DNA from: Glaciihabitans sp.
Lineage (GTDB): Bacteria; Actinomycetota; Actinomycetes; Actinomycetales; Microbacteriaceae
DNA length: 64,000 nt
Assembly (NCBI GenBank): GCA_025463785.1
Contig: JAODBD010000003.1
Span: 124,001 to 188,000, forward strand
Direction of reading: 5' to 3'
Below the pieces are notes generated by a model. The model ran no database searches. It worked only from the letters and a program-made list of their open reading frames with translations, and had not been told where the DNA came from. The translations under genes and the position numbers were made by a program. Below are positions 19,960 through 29,072 of the stretch, piece after piece. Positions within the stretch are counted from its first letter, which is position 1. Every line of letters begins with the position of its first letter.

Positions 19960-22007
19960 CGGAGGAAGGCGGCGGCGACGCCGGCGTCGACGGGGATGTG
20001 GAGGCCGGTGGTGTGGGAGAGGTCTGGGGTGCAGAGGACGAAGACGGCGTTGGCGACGTTTTCGGGTAAGACTTCGCGTTTGAGGAGGGTGCGCCCGGCG
20101 TAGTACTTGCCGAGGTCTTCTTCGGGGATGCCGTAGACGGCGGCGCGTTTGGCGCCCCAGCCGCCGGCGAAGATTCCGGAGCCGCGGACGACTCCGTCGG
20201 GGTTGATGCCGTTGACTTTGATGCCGTGTTCGCCGAGTTCGGCGGCGAGGAGTCTCACCTGGTGGGCTTGGTCGGCTTTGGTGGCGGAGTATGCGATGTT
20301 GTTGGGTCCGGCGAAGACGGAGTTCTTGGAGGAGATGTAGATGATGTCGCCGCCGAGTTTCTGGTCGATGAGGACCCTGGCGGCGGCTTTCGAGACGAGG
20401 AAGGATCCTTTGGCCATGACGTTGTGTTGCAGGTCCCAGTCGGCGACGGTGGTTTCCAGCAGCGATTTCGATAGCGACAGGCCGGCGTTGTTTACGACGA
20501 TGTCGAGGCCCCCGAAGGCGAGCAGGGCGGCGTCGATGGCGACTTGCACCTGGTCCTCGTCGGTGACGTTGGCCTGGATGCCGACGGCAATATCCGTTGG
20601 GTGTGGGGTGTCGCCGGCGATTTCGGCGGCGGCATCCTGGGCTTTGGTCAGGTCGAGGTCGGCGATGACGACGCAGGCGCCCTCGGCGGCGAGCCGGGCG
20701 GCGATGGCTTTGCCGATCCCGGAGGCGGCGCCGGTGACGAGCGCGATGCGCCCGGCGAGCGGTTTCGGTGGCGGCATCCGCTGCAGTTTGGCTTCTTCGA
20801 GCGCCCAGTATTCGATGCCGAATTTTTCGGCGTCGGAGAGGGGGGTGTAGTTGGAGAGGGCTTCCGCGCCGCGCATGACGTTGATGGCGTTGAGGTAGAA
20901 CTCGCCGGCGACGCGGGCGGTCTGCTTGTTGGCGCCGTAGGAGAACATCCCGACCCCGGGGATGAGGATGATCGCCGGGTCGGCGCCGCGCATCGCCGGT
21001 GAGTCAGCCGTGGCGTGTGCGTCGTAGTACGCGCGGTAGTCGGCCCGGTATTGCGCGTGCAGTTCGTCGAGGCGCGCGATCGAGTCCGCGACCGTGGCAG
21101 TCGCGGGTAGATCGAGCACGAGCGGCCTGACCTTGGTGCGGAGGAAATGGTCGGGGCAACTGGTGCCGAGGGATGCCAGCCGCGGGTGCTCGGAGCTGGC
21201 CAGGAAGTCGAGGACGACCCCGTCGTCCGTGAAGGAGCCAACCTGGGGGTGATCCTCGGAGGCGATGCCGCGCAGGTGCGCCGCGAGCGCGGCGGCCTTC
21301 GCCCGGCGTTCCGCCTCCGGCAGCGGACCGTAACCGTCGATGGTGGTTCCGAACGGGTGGGCGCGGCCGTGCTCGTTGATGTAGGCGGCTGCGGTGTCGA
21401 TGATCCAGAGGCTGTTCTCCTCGACCTCGTCGCTGGTGTCGCCCCACGCGGTGATGCCGTGTCCGCCGAGGATGCAGCCGACCGCGTCCGGGTTGGCCTG
21501 CTTGACCGCCTGGATGTCGAGCCCCAACTGGAACCCGGGACGACGCCACGGCACCCAGGCGACCTTCTTGCCGAAGGCCTGGCGGGTGAGGGCTTCGCCG
21601 TCGGCGGCGGTCGCGAACGCAATGCCGGCATCGGGATGGAGGTGGTCGACGTGGGCGGCATCCACCAGCCCATGCATGGCCGTGTCGATCGACGGGGCAG
21701 CGCCGCCCTTGCCGAACAGGGTGTAATCGAAGGCCGCGACCATCTCATCCTCACGGTCGACACCCGGATACACGTTCGCAAGCGAACGCACCGCCTCCAG
21801 ACGCAACACGGCAAGCCCGGAACCGGTCAACGTGCCGAGGTCACCACCGGAACCCTTGACCCATAGCAACTCCACCGGCAGGCCCGAAACCGGATCGGTC
21901 CCAAACCCCTTCGCCGACGTGTTGCCCCCCGCGAAGTTCGTGACCTTAGGGTCAGAACCCAGACGGTTGCTCCGGGAGATGAGTTCTGCCGCCATGGTGT
22001 TCAACAT
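19956..22007 (-). CDS. rhaEW: Bifunctional rhamnulose-1-phosphate aldolase / short-chain dehydrogenase
   Basis: N-terminal class II aldolase/adducin domain ('NFAGGNTSAKG', 'LHPDAGIAFATA') fused to SDR ('IALVTGAASGIGKAIAARLAAEGACVVIADLD', 'YSATKADQAHQ'). Confidence 0.9.
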   Translation of the reverse strand: MLNTMAAELISRSNRLGSDPKVTNFAGGNTSAKGFGTDPVSGLPVELLWVKGSGGDLGTLTGSGLAVLRLEAVRSLANVYPGVDREDEMVAAFDYTLFGKGGAAPSIDTAMHGLVDAAHVDHLHPDAGIAFATAADGEALTRQAFGKKVAWVPWRRPGFQLGLDIQAVKQANPDAVGCILGGHGITAWGDTSDEVEENSLWIIDTAAAYINEHGRAHPFGTTIDGYGPLPEAERRAKAAALAAHLRGIASEDHPQVGSFTDDGVVLDFLASSEHPRLASLGTSCPDHFLRTKVRPLVLDLPATATVADSIARLDELHAQYRADYRAYYDAHATADSPAMRGADPAIILIPGVGMFSYGANKQTARVAGEFYLNAINVMRGAEALSNYTPLSDAEKFGIEYWALEEAKLQRMPPPKPLAGRIALVTGAASGIGKAIAARLAAEGACVVIADLDLTKAQDAAAEIAGDTPHPTDIAVGIQANVTDEDQVQVAIDAALLAFGGLDIVVNNAGLSLSKSLLETTVADWDLQHNVMAKGSFLVSKAAARVLIDQKLGGDIIYISSKNSVFAGPNNIAYSATKADQAHQVRLLAAELGEHGIKVNGINPDGVVRGSGIFAGGWGAKRAAVYGIPEEDLGKYYAGRTLLKREVLPENVANAVFVLCTPDLSHTTGLHIPVDAGVAAAFLR

Positions 22008-22034
22008 CAGTCAATTTCCCTTTCTGCAATTTCG

Positions 22035-22092
22035 CGAGTTGCCCACATTGGTCGGGTCGTTCGCGTAAAACACGACAAAAGTGGGCAACTCG
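22035..22092. repeat. Inverted repeat between rhaEW and rhaI
   Basis: CGAGTTGCCCAC (22035-22046) / GTGGGCAACTCG (22081-22092), perfect 12-bp arms, 34-nt loop with nested GTCGT...ACGAC. Confidence 0.7.
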
Positions 22093-22126
22093 GGAGGTGT
22101 GGATGTGCGAACGGACGGGACGCGCA

Positions 22127-23293
22127 TCACGCTCCCCAGGAGAGTTGAGCTCCGCCTGCGCGCTCTTCGGCGATGTGCTTCTGATGTCCGCTCGCGAGGT
22201 AGGCGGTGTAGGGGTCGCGTGGGAGCCCGCGGGATTCGCGCCAGTCTGCGAGGGCTGGGCGCACATCCGTGTAGAAGGCGTCCATCAGGATGCCGTTGGC
22301 GCCGAGCACGTCGCCTGCGTCCTGCGCGGTGCGGATGGCGGCCGCATCGACGAGGAGCGCGCGGGCGGTCATCTCCTGCACGTTCAGCACCGAGCGGATC
22401 TGGCCGGGGATCTTGTCCTCGACGTTGTGGCATTGGTCGAGCATGAAGGCGACGTCGCTGTCGGTACCGTAGCCGCCGCCGCGGATGACTTCGTACAGGA
22501 TGCGGAACAGCTGGAACGGGTCCGCGGCGCCGACGATGAGGTCGTCGTCGGCGTAGAAGCGGGAGTTGAAGTCGAAGCTGCCGAGCTTTCCGAGGCGCAG
22601 CAGTTGCGCGACGATGAATTCGATGTTGGTGCCGGGGGCGTGGTGGCCGGTGTCGAGGCAGACCATGGCCCGCTCGCCGAGGGCGCAGACCTGGGCGTAG
22701 GAGGTTCCCCAGTCCGGGACGTCGGTGTGGTAGAACGCGGGTTCGAAGAATTTGTATTCGAGTACGAGTCGTTGCTCGGCACCGATGCGGGCGTAGATGG
22801 ATGCGAGCGAGTCGGCGAGCAGGTCCTGCCGTCGACGGATGTCCTGCTGGCCGGGGTAGTTGGTACCGTCCGCGAGCCAGATTTTCAGGTCGCGCGAGCC
22901 GATCTCGTCCATGATGTCGACGCACTCGAAGTGGTGGTCGATGGCTTTCTGCCGGATCTTCGGATCGGAGTGCGTCAGGCTGCCGAATTTGTAGTCGTCA
23001 TCCTGGAACGTGTTCGAGTTGACGGTTCCGAGCTTGACCCCGTGGTCGACGGCGAAGGAAGCGAGGGCGGCGTAGTCGTCGACCCTGTCCCACGGGATGT
23101 GCAGCGCGACCGACGGGGACAGGGCCGTGTATTTGTTCACCTGCGCGGCATCCGCGATCTTCTCCTCGGGGGTGCGCGGGGTGCCCGGGGTGCCGAACAC
23201 CTTGAACCGGGTACCCGAATTGCCGAATGCCCAGGAGGGCAACTCAATGGCCTGCTGCTCGAGCAGCGGAAGGATGGAAGAAAGGTCAGTCAT
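22127..23293 (-). CDS. rhaI: L-rhamnose isomerase (rhaI type)
   Basis: 'IELPSWAFGNSGTRFKVFGTPGTPRTPEEKIADAAQVNKYTALSPSVALHIPWDRVDDY', TIM-barrel isomerase pattern; context. Confidence 0.9.
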   Translation of the reverse strand: MTDLSSILPLLEQQAIELPSWAFGNSGTRFKVFGTPGTPRTPEEKIADAAQVNKYTALSPSVALHIPWDRVDDYAALASFAVDHGVKLGTVNSNTFQDDDYKFGSLTHSDPKIRQKAIDHHFECVDIMDEIGSRDLKIWLADGTNYPGQQDIRRRQDLLADSLASIYARIGAEQRLVLEYKFFEPAFYHTDVPDWGTSYAQVCALGERAMVCLDTGHHAPGTNIEFIVAQLLRLGKLGSFDFNSRFYADDDLIVGAADPFQLFRILYEVIRGGGYGTDSDVAFMLDQCHNVEDKIPGQIRSVLNVQEMTARALLVDAAAIRTAQDAGDVLGANGILMDAFYTDVRPALADWRESRGLPRDPYTAYLASGHQKHIAEERAGGAQLSWGA

Positions 23294-23384
23294 ATCTGGT
23301 TTCGCTTATCTCTGTATTCGACGGGCATTTTCGACGGACGGCACTCGGCCGCTGTGCCGCCTGTGTTTCTTCGGTTCGACACTG

Positions 23385-24218
23385 TTATCCCTTGACGGCG
23401 CCGCTGGTGAGTCCCGCCACGATTTGACGGTTGAAGAAGATGTACGCGACAAGGGGCGGGATCGTGATGAGCAGGATGTCCATGAACAGGAGGTTGTAGA
23501 AGCTCAGGTTCTGGCCCTGGAACTCGTACAACGTCTGCTGCACGGTCGCATTTTCGTCACCCGGAAGGAAGTACAGCGGGCCGGCGAAGTCGTTGAACAC
23601 TGCGACCGACTGCACCACGATGACCGTCACGATCACGGGGCGTAATAGGGGGAGGACCACGCCGAAGAACAGGCGAATCGCTCCCGCGCCGTCGAGCACC
23701 GCGGCCTCGTCCAACTCTCGCGGGATGGTGCCGACGAAAGCGCGGAACAGCAGGATGCAGAAGGAGAGACCGAACGTCGCTTCGATCAGGATCATGCCCG
23801 GCATCGTCTTGAACAGCCCGACGCCCTGTAGCAGCCAGATAGTGGGAACGACGGCTGGCGGCACGATGAGTCCAGCGAGAACAAAGAAGTTGATGACGGG
23901 GTTCAACCTCGTGACTTTGCGTGAGAGCACATAGCCGACCATCGCCGCCAATACGACCATGATCGCGACCGAGCAAACCGTCAGGACTGCGCTGTTGACG
24001 AACGCGCGCCAGATGATCCCGTTGTTGGTCGCCAGAACGTCGCCGAGGTTCTTGAAGAACTGCCATTGCGTCGGGAGCGAGAACGTGAGGTTCGAGGCAT
24101 CCGCGGGATTCTTCGATGCCTGCAGGACGACGAAGACAAACGGAACAAGGAAGACAACCGCGGACACGACGATTGCAACCACGCCCTTGATCCAGGCGGC
24201 GGTACGCGCGCGCTTCAC
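23385..24218 (-). CDS. Carbohydrate ABC transporter permease (MalG-type)
   Basis: 'VKRARTAAWIKGVVAIVVSAVVFLVPFVFVVLQASK...GTIPRELDEAAVLDGAGAIRLFFGVVLPLLRPVIV...[11 protein letters not shown]'; GTG at 24218 overlaps upstream gene. Confidence 0.9.
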   Translation of the reverse strand: MKRARTAAWIKGVVAIVVSAVVFLVPFVFVVLQASKNPADASNLTFSLPTQWQFFKNLGDVLATNNGIIWRAFVNSAVLTVCSVAIMVVLAAMVGYVLSRKVTRLNPVINFFVLAGLIVPPAVVPTIWLLQGVGLFKTMPGMILIEATFGLSFCILLFRAFVGTIPRELDEAAVLDGAGAIRLFFGVVLPLLRPVIVTVIVVQSVAVFNDFAGPLYFLPGDENATVQQTLYEFQGQNLSFYNLLFMDILLITIPPLVAYIFFNRQIVAGLTSGAVKG

Positions 24219-25150
24219 AGCTCGACCGCCTTCCTGTTGAGGAATGACGACAGAGGAACCATGATCGCCGTGACGACGATAAACAGGATGACGTTGCCCG
24301 CGGTCGAAAGACCAAAGAAGCCCGCCTGGTACTCCTTGTAGATCACGGAGGCGATGACATCGCTCGTGAATCCTGGACCGCCGCCGGTCGTCGCCCAGAT
24401 CAGGTCGAACGATCGAAGGCCACCGATCAGCGACAGGATGATGACCGTGGCCGTCGCGGGACGGGTCAGCGGGATCGTGATGGTGCGTATTATTTTCCAG
24501 GAGCTCGCGCCATCCATTTTCGCAGCCTCGAAATACTCGCTCGGGATGGCCACAATGCCAGCCATGAAGATCAGTGTGGCGATGCCGACACCCTTCCAAA
24601 CGTCGACGGCAGCGATGCTCGCGAGTGCGAGGTTGGGGTCGGTGAACCAGCCCGGCTGGGGGAGGTGAAAGACGCCAAGCACGCCGTTCACAATCCCGTG
24701 GAACGGGTCGAGCAGCGACTTGAACATGATGCCGACGCCAATGGTCGAGATCAGCACCGGAAAGAAGATGACCGCGCGGATGTAGCCGCGCGCAACAACG
24801 GGTGAGGTGAGGATGACCGCCAGGAAGAACCCGAGAATGACCTTGGCGGCGGAGGTGGCAAATCCATATTCGAACGTGTGGATAAAGCCGTTGAGCAGTT
24901 GCGGGTCCTGGAAGAACTCGACGAAATTGCCGATTCCGATAAAGGTGGATTCGAAGAGATCCCACCGGGTCAGCGAGAAATAGAACGAGGCAAAGGTCGG
25001 AACCGCGAAGAAGATCACGTAGAGGGCGACGGCCGGGATGAAGAACCACGATGGGTAGAACGACTTCATTTTCGTGCCTGGTCGCGGTGCTTTGCTGCCG
25101 GTGCTCACGCCTGCGGATAGCGCAGTAGGCGCGAGATTGGTGGTCGCCAT
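24215..25150 (-). CDS. Sugar ABC transporter permease (MalF-type)
   Basis: 'IPSEYFEAAKMDGASSWKIIRTITIPLTRPATATVIILSLIGGLRSFDLIWATTGGGPG'. Confidence 0.92.
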   Translation of the reverse strand: MATTNLAPTALSAGVSTGSKAPRPGTKMKSFYPSWFFIPAVALYVIFFAVPTFASFYFSLTRWDLFESTFIGIGNFVEFFQDPQLLNGFIHTFEYGFATSAAKVILGFFLAVILTSPVVARGYIRAVIFFPVLISTIGVGIMFKSLLDPFHGIVNGVLGVFHLPQPGWFTDPNLALASIAAVDVWKGVGIATLIFMAGIVAIPSEYFEAAKMDGASSWKIIRTITIPLTRPATATVIILSLIGGLRSFDLIWATTGGGPGFTSDVIASVIYKEYQAGFFGLSTAGNVILFIVVTAIMVPLSSFLNRKAVEL

Positions 25151-25260
25151 GACATACTCCTCGTCGAGTTGGCTGGGATCGAATGGTGCGGGGCCGGCAA
25201 CTGTGTGTCGCCGGCCCCGCGACGATGCGTTAGAAAGCGAACGCTACGTCAGGTGTGGTT

Positions 25261-26583
25261 CTAGTTCCATCCCGGAAGGTTGAGCTGCTGCGCCTGCTTC
25301 TTCACGTCCTGGTCGTAAAGCGCGGCTCCCTGTGTTGCCGTGGAGATGCCCGACCCAACCTGGACGGTGATCTGCGAGAGGTTCGGTCCCTTGACGGGCG
25401 AGATGAACTCGAGAGCGAGCCCGGTCTTGCCAGCGTCCTGGTACTTCTGCTCGTCGGCAACCAGGGCCGGAGCGTTGCTCGGCACCGTGCAGTTGGTCGT
25501 CGCGTACGGACCGGCCGGCAGCGACGCTGAGTTCTGAATTGCACAGCCAGCGGGGGAGAGCATGAAGCTGAGGAACTTCTCCGCTGACGTCAGCTTTCCG
25601 CCCGTGGTGGTCTTCGGGATGTAGGCGCCGCCCGCTTCCCAGACAGTCGCGTGTGAGTTTCCGCCCGCGGTCGGCATTGCGAAGTAGCCAATGTCATTGA
25701 CCTGATCCGGGTTGCTCTGCTGGACGTTTCCAATGGTCACCGTGATCATCGGGTACTGCGCGGCCTTGCCGGTGGCGAGAAGCTTCAGTGCGTTCACGTT
25801 CGTGAGCGAGGCATAATCCTTGTTCAGCAAGCCGAGCGACTTGACCTGGGCCGTGTCCTGGAAGCCGGCGAGGGCTGGCGGGTTCACATACTTGGCCTTG
25901 TTGGCGGTGTAGTTTGCGGCCCACGCTGGGTCTTGCGCGCTCACATTGGCGAAGTCGGCGAGTACGAACAACTGAGCCGTCCAGGTGTCGCCGTAGGAGG
26001 CCAGGATGGGGGTGATTCCGCCCGCGGCCTTGATCTTCTGGCTGTTGCTGATGAACTCGGCCCAGGTGTCTGGAACAGAGAGTCCCAGTTGCGAGTAGAC
26101 CTTCTTGTTGTACATGACGCCGCCATCGAACGTGCTGCCGAACGGCGCCCCATACAGTGCCTTGGACGTGCTGACGGTCGCCTTGAAGTCCTTCGTGAGC
26201 GTCTTGGCCCACGGCTGATTGGTCAGCGGCTGCAAGGTGGTGTCCGCGTGCAGGGCCTGGAAGAGCGAACCCGAGTTGTAGAAGAAGACGTCATCCATCG
26301 TGCCGGTGGACAGGCGGGTTTTGATCAGGTTGTCGCCATCGGTGCCCGCTGGACGAGTGTCGACCTTGACCTTGATCTTCGGGTACACCTTGTTGAAGCC
26401 GGTCACCAGATCATTGGCTGTCTTGATCGATGCCGGGTCGTTGCCAGCGGCGAGAAAGGTGATCGCGGCGTTGGAGGTGGAGCCTCCACTTCCTCCCGCT
26501 GAGCAGCCGGTGAGCGCGATGCCCGCGAGGGCTGTGGCACCCAGGGCCGCTATGGCGCGAGATGCGGTTCGACGAATGAACAT
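25261..26583 (-). CDS. Extracellular sugar-binding lipoprotein of ABC transporter
   Basis: Lipobox 'ALAGIALTGCSAGGSGGS'; SBP family 1 features; perfect SD AAGGAGGT upstream. Confidence 0.93.
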   Translation of the reverse strand: MFIRRTASRAIAALGATALAGIALTGCSAGGSGGSTSNAAITFLAAGNDPASIKTANDLVTGFNKVYPKIKVKVDTRPAGTDGDNLIKTRLSTGTMDDVFFYNSGSLFQALHADTTLQPLTNQPWAKTLTKDFKATVSTSKALYGAPFGSTFDGGVMYNKKVYSQLGLSVPDTWAEFISNSQKIKAAGGITPILASYGDTWTAQLFVLADFANVSAQDPAWAANYTANKAKYVNPPALAGFQDTAQVKSLGLLNKDYASLTNVNALKLLATGKAAQYPMITVTIGNVQQSNPDQVNDIGYFAMPTAGGNSHATVWEAGGAYIPKTTTGGKLTSAEKFLSFMLSPAGCAIQNSASLPAGPYATTNCTVPSNAPALVADEQKYQDAGKTGLALEFISPVKGPNLSQITVQVGSGISTATQGAALYDQDVKKQAQQLNLPGWN

Positions 26584-26639
26584 TTATACCTCCTTGTATA
26601 ATGAGCGCTGCATTTCCGCGAGAGCCTCGGGGTGTGGAT

Positions 26640-26718
26640 TGAAACGCTTCAGAATGAATCATGAGTCACGAAACCTCTCCCGTCAATGTACCGCGATAAC
26701 AATGCTGTAACAGCATTG
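26640..26718. promoter_or_regulatory. Candidate regulatory palindromes between rhamnose SBP and LacI regulator
   Basis: TGAAACGCTTCA (26640-26651, LacI-type near-palindrome) and CAATGCTGT-A-ACAGCATTG (26700-26718, perfect 9-bp arms). Confidence 0.6.
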
Positions 26719-26835
26719 CGGCGATTTCTCGAAACGCATGGGATCCCGAATCGCATTATTTTGATGCGCGAATTGTCACGTTTCATTCCCGAGGCGGCGC
26801 TTCCCTGCCTTAGACTTCTGCCGGAAAGGTGGCGC

Positions 26836-27846
26836 ATGGCTGCGGCAAATGTCAAGGATGTGGCTGCCCTCGCCCGTGTGTCTATCGGCACAGTTTCCAA
26901 TGTTCTCAACCGCCCTGAGATCGTGGCTCCTGGTACCGCCGATCGTGTCATGCAGGCGATCGAGAAGCTTGGTTTCGTTCGAAACGACGCCGCGCGTCAA
27001 CTCAAGGCTGGGCGCAGCAATACGATCGGGCTCGTCGTGCTCGACGTGCGCAATCCGTTCTTCACGGACCTCGCGCGCGGCGCTGAAGACGCGGCGAGTG
27101 ATGCTGGATTATCGATCCTCCTCGGCGACAGCGGGCGATCGCAGAAACGCGAAGCGGCATACCTCGACCTCTTCGAAGAGCAGCGTGTGCACGGTGTGCT
27201 CGTCTCGCCGTTGAGTGACGTCGCACGCCGGCTGGAGGGGCTGCGCCGCCGCGGGATCCCCGCGGTGCTCGTTGACCGCAGCGCAACCGGAAGCGGTTTC
27301 AGCTCGGTCTCCGTCGACGACGTGGCGGGTGGACGACTCGCGGTTGAACACCTGATTTCGATCGGACGACGCCGAATCGCGTACCTTGCCGGCTCTTTCG
27401 ACTTCCCGCAGGTAACGGACCGGCTTCGCGGGGCACAAGAAGCCGTCGCCGCCCATCCGGGGACCAGTCTCGAAGTGATCGACATCGACGGACTCACGGT
27501 GCTCGCGGGCCATGCCGCAGGCGAGCGCATCGTCGCTCGGTCTGCCGCCGATCGCCCGGATGGCGTCTTCACCGCGAACGATCTGATCGCGGTCGGATTG
27601 CTGCAGGCACTGGTGATGCAAAGCGACATCCGTGTGCCAGGAGACATCGCGCTCGTCGGCTATGACGACATCGACTTCGCCGAAACCGCCGTCGTTCCAC
27701 TATCGTCCGTACGTCAGCCCAGCGCTCTTCTTGGGCGCACCGCGGTGGAGCTTCTTCTGGAGGAGGCGCGCAACCCGGGACTCGCTCCGCGGCAGGTGGT
27801 GTTCCAGCCCGAGTTGGTCATTCGTCGGAGCACGAGCTCAGGCTAG
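26836..27846 (+). CDS. LacI family transcriptional regulator
   Basis: 'NVKDVAALARVSIGTVSNVLNRPEIVAPGTADRVMQAIEKLGFVRNDAARQLKAGRSNTIGLVV'; start 26836 with SD GGAAAGG rather than ORF-track 26686. Confidence 0.93.
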   Translation: MAAANVKDVAALARVSIGTVSNVLNRPEIVAPGTADRVMQAIEKLGFVRNDAARQLKAGRSNTIGLVVLDVRNPFFTDLARGAEDAASDAGLSILLGDSGRSQKREAAYLDLFEEQRVHGVLVSPLSDVARRLEGLRRRGIPAVLVDRSATGSGFSSVSVDDVAGGRLAVEHLISIGRRRIAYLAGSFDFPQVTDRLRGAQEAVAAHPGTSLEVIDIDGLTVLAGHAAGERIVARSAADRPDGVFTANDLIAVGLLQALVMQSDIRVPGDIALVGYDDIDFAETAVVPLSSVRQPSALLGRTAVELLLEEARNPGLAPRQVVFQPELVIRRSTSSG

Positions 27847-29072
27847 GCCGCGTTCCACTCGACCACGAGTGACCCCGCCTCATAGGTCGGGAGGTCGGAT
27901 GCCCACGGCAGTGGCCTGCTTTGCTCCGCCTCGATCAGCGAGAGCGATGGGATCTCGGCAAGGATCGCCCCGAGGGCCGTCCGAATTTCCAGACGCGCGA
28001 GTTGCTGGCCGACGCATCCGTGTTGTCCGTGCCCGAATGCCAGGTGGCCGAACGAGTCGCGCGTCACGTCGAAAACATCCGGATCCTCGAAGCGCCGCTC
28101 GTCGCGGTTGGCTGCAACAGGTGACACCGAGACAGTTTCCCCTTTGCGGATCAGCACGTTCTCCAATTCCACGTCTTCGAGCGCAGTCCGCGGGAAGAGA
28201 GTGACGAACATCGTGCCGTACCGCATGAACTCCTCGATCGCAGCCTGGATCAGCGCCGGATCGTCCCGTAGCAGGGCCGCCTGATCGGGATGACTGAGCA
28301 AAATGTGTGTGCCCGTGGTGATCATGTACGCGACCGAGTCTCGGCCCGAGACCATGAGGACGAACAGAACTCCCTCAATCTCGGTCGGGGTCAACTCCGA
28401 TCCCAGTAGATCGCTGATTACATCGTCACCGAGGTTGTCCCGCCTAAGCTCGATCACCTCACGCACGAAGTCCCACTTCTGCTGGCTGGTCGACTTGTCG
28501 ACGAATAGCGAGATGAACTTCTGGACCTGGTCGTCGGGGACGCCGAGAACAAAGCAGTGGGTGCGAGCGGAAATTGGTTGTGCAAATTCGGCAGCCAGAT
28601 CTGCCGGTGAACCCACTTCGAGCAGGTGCACCAGCTGGCTCCGAACGATCTCCTGCACGGCCTCCTGGTAGCCACGGACTGCTCGCACCGAGAACCTGCC
28701 GAGAACGGTTCGGCGGAGCTTGCCATGCTGAGGCTCATCGAGGCTGAGCAGATCGGCATCGTGCACTGAGTGAATCGCGCGATCGTCGATGTCGAGCGGA
28801 TGCCCGCCCGAGGGACCGAGCGGCATGCGGCGCGGGTACATCGAGAATCGAGGATCCTCGAGCACCGCGCGGCCAAGGCTGTGCCGGGTTACGAGCCAGC
28901 CCTGATGCGCGTCGGAGTAGAGAAACGGCACAGCGGCGGCTTCATCGCGCAGCGCGCCGAGGGCTTCGGATGGCACCAGCGGAGTCGAGCCTTCGAATAC
29001 CGATTCGGGCGAGTGAAATGGGCACTTTGGTGCCGCGTCGGTATCGGGAACGATGGAGTGTGAACCAGTCAT
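27843..29072 (-). CDS. Cytochrome P450
   Basis: Heme-ligand motif 'FGHGQHGCVGQQLARLEI', ExxR 'EEFMR', I-helix 'VSGRDSVAYM'; ATG at 29072 (MTGSHS...) overlaps upstream reductase stop. Confidence 0.95.
   Translation of the reverse strand: MTGSHSIVPDTDAAPKCPFHSPESVFEGSTPLVPSEALGALRDEAAAVPFLYSDAHQGWLVTRHSLGRAVLEDPRFSMYPRRMPLGPSGGHPLDIDDRAIHSVHDADLLSLDEPQHGKLRRTVLGRFSVRAVRGYQEAVQEIVRSQLVHLLEVGSPADLAAEFAQPISARTHCFVLGVPDDQVQKFISLFVDKSTSQQKWDFVREVIELRRDNLGDDVISDLLGSELTPTEIEGVLFVLMVSGRDSVAYMITTGTHILLSHPDQAALLRDDPALIQAAIEEFMRYGTMFVTLFPRTALEDVELENVLIRKGETVSVSPVAANRDERRFEDPDVFDVTRDSFGHLAFGHGQHGCVGQQLARLEIRTALGAILAEIPSLSLIEAEQSRPLPWASDLPTYEAGSLVVEWNAA

Noticed and set aside
24219-25049. N-terminal 277 aa of the 554-aa ORF 23385-25049 (minus)
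   Set aside because: Out-of-frame read-through of the MalF-type permease gene; real MalG-type CDS starts at GTG 24218.
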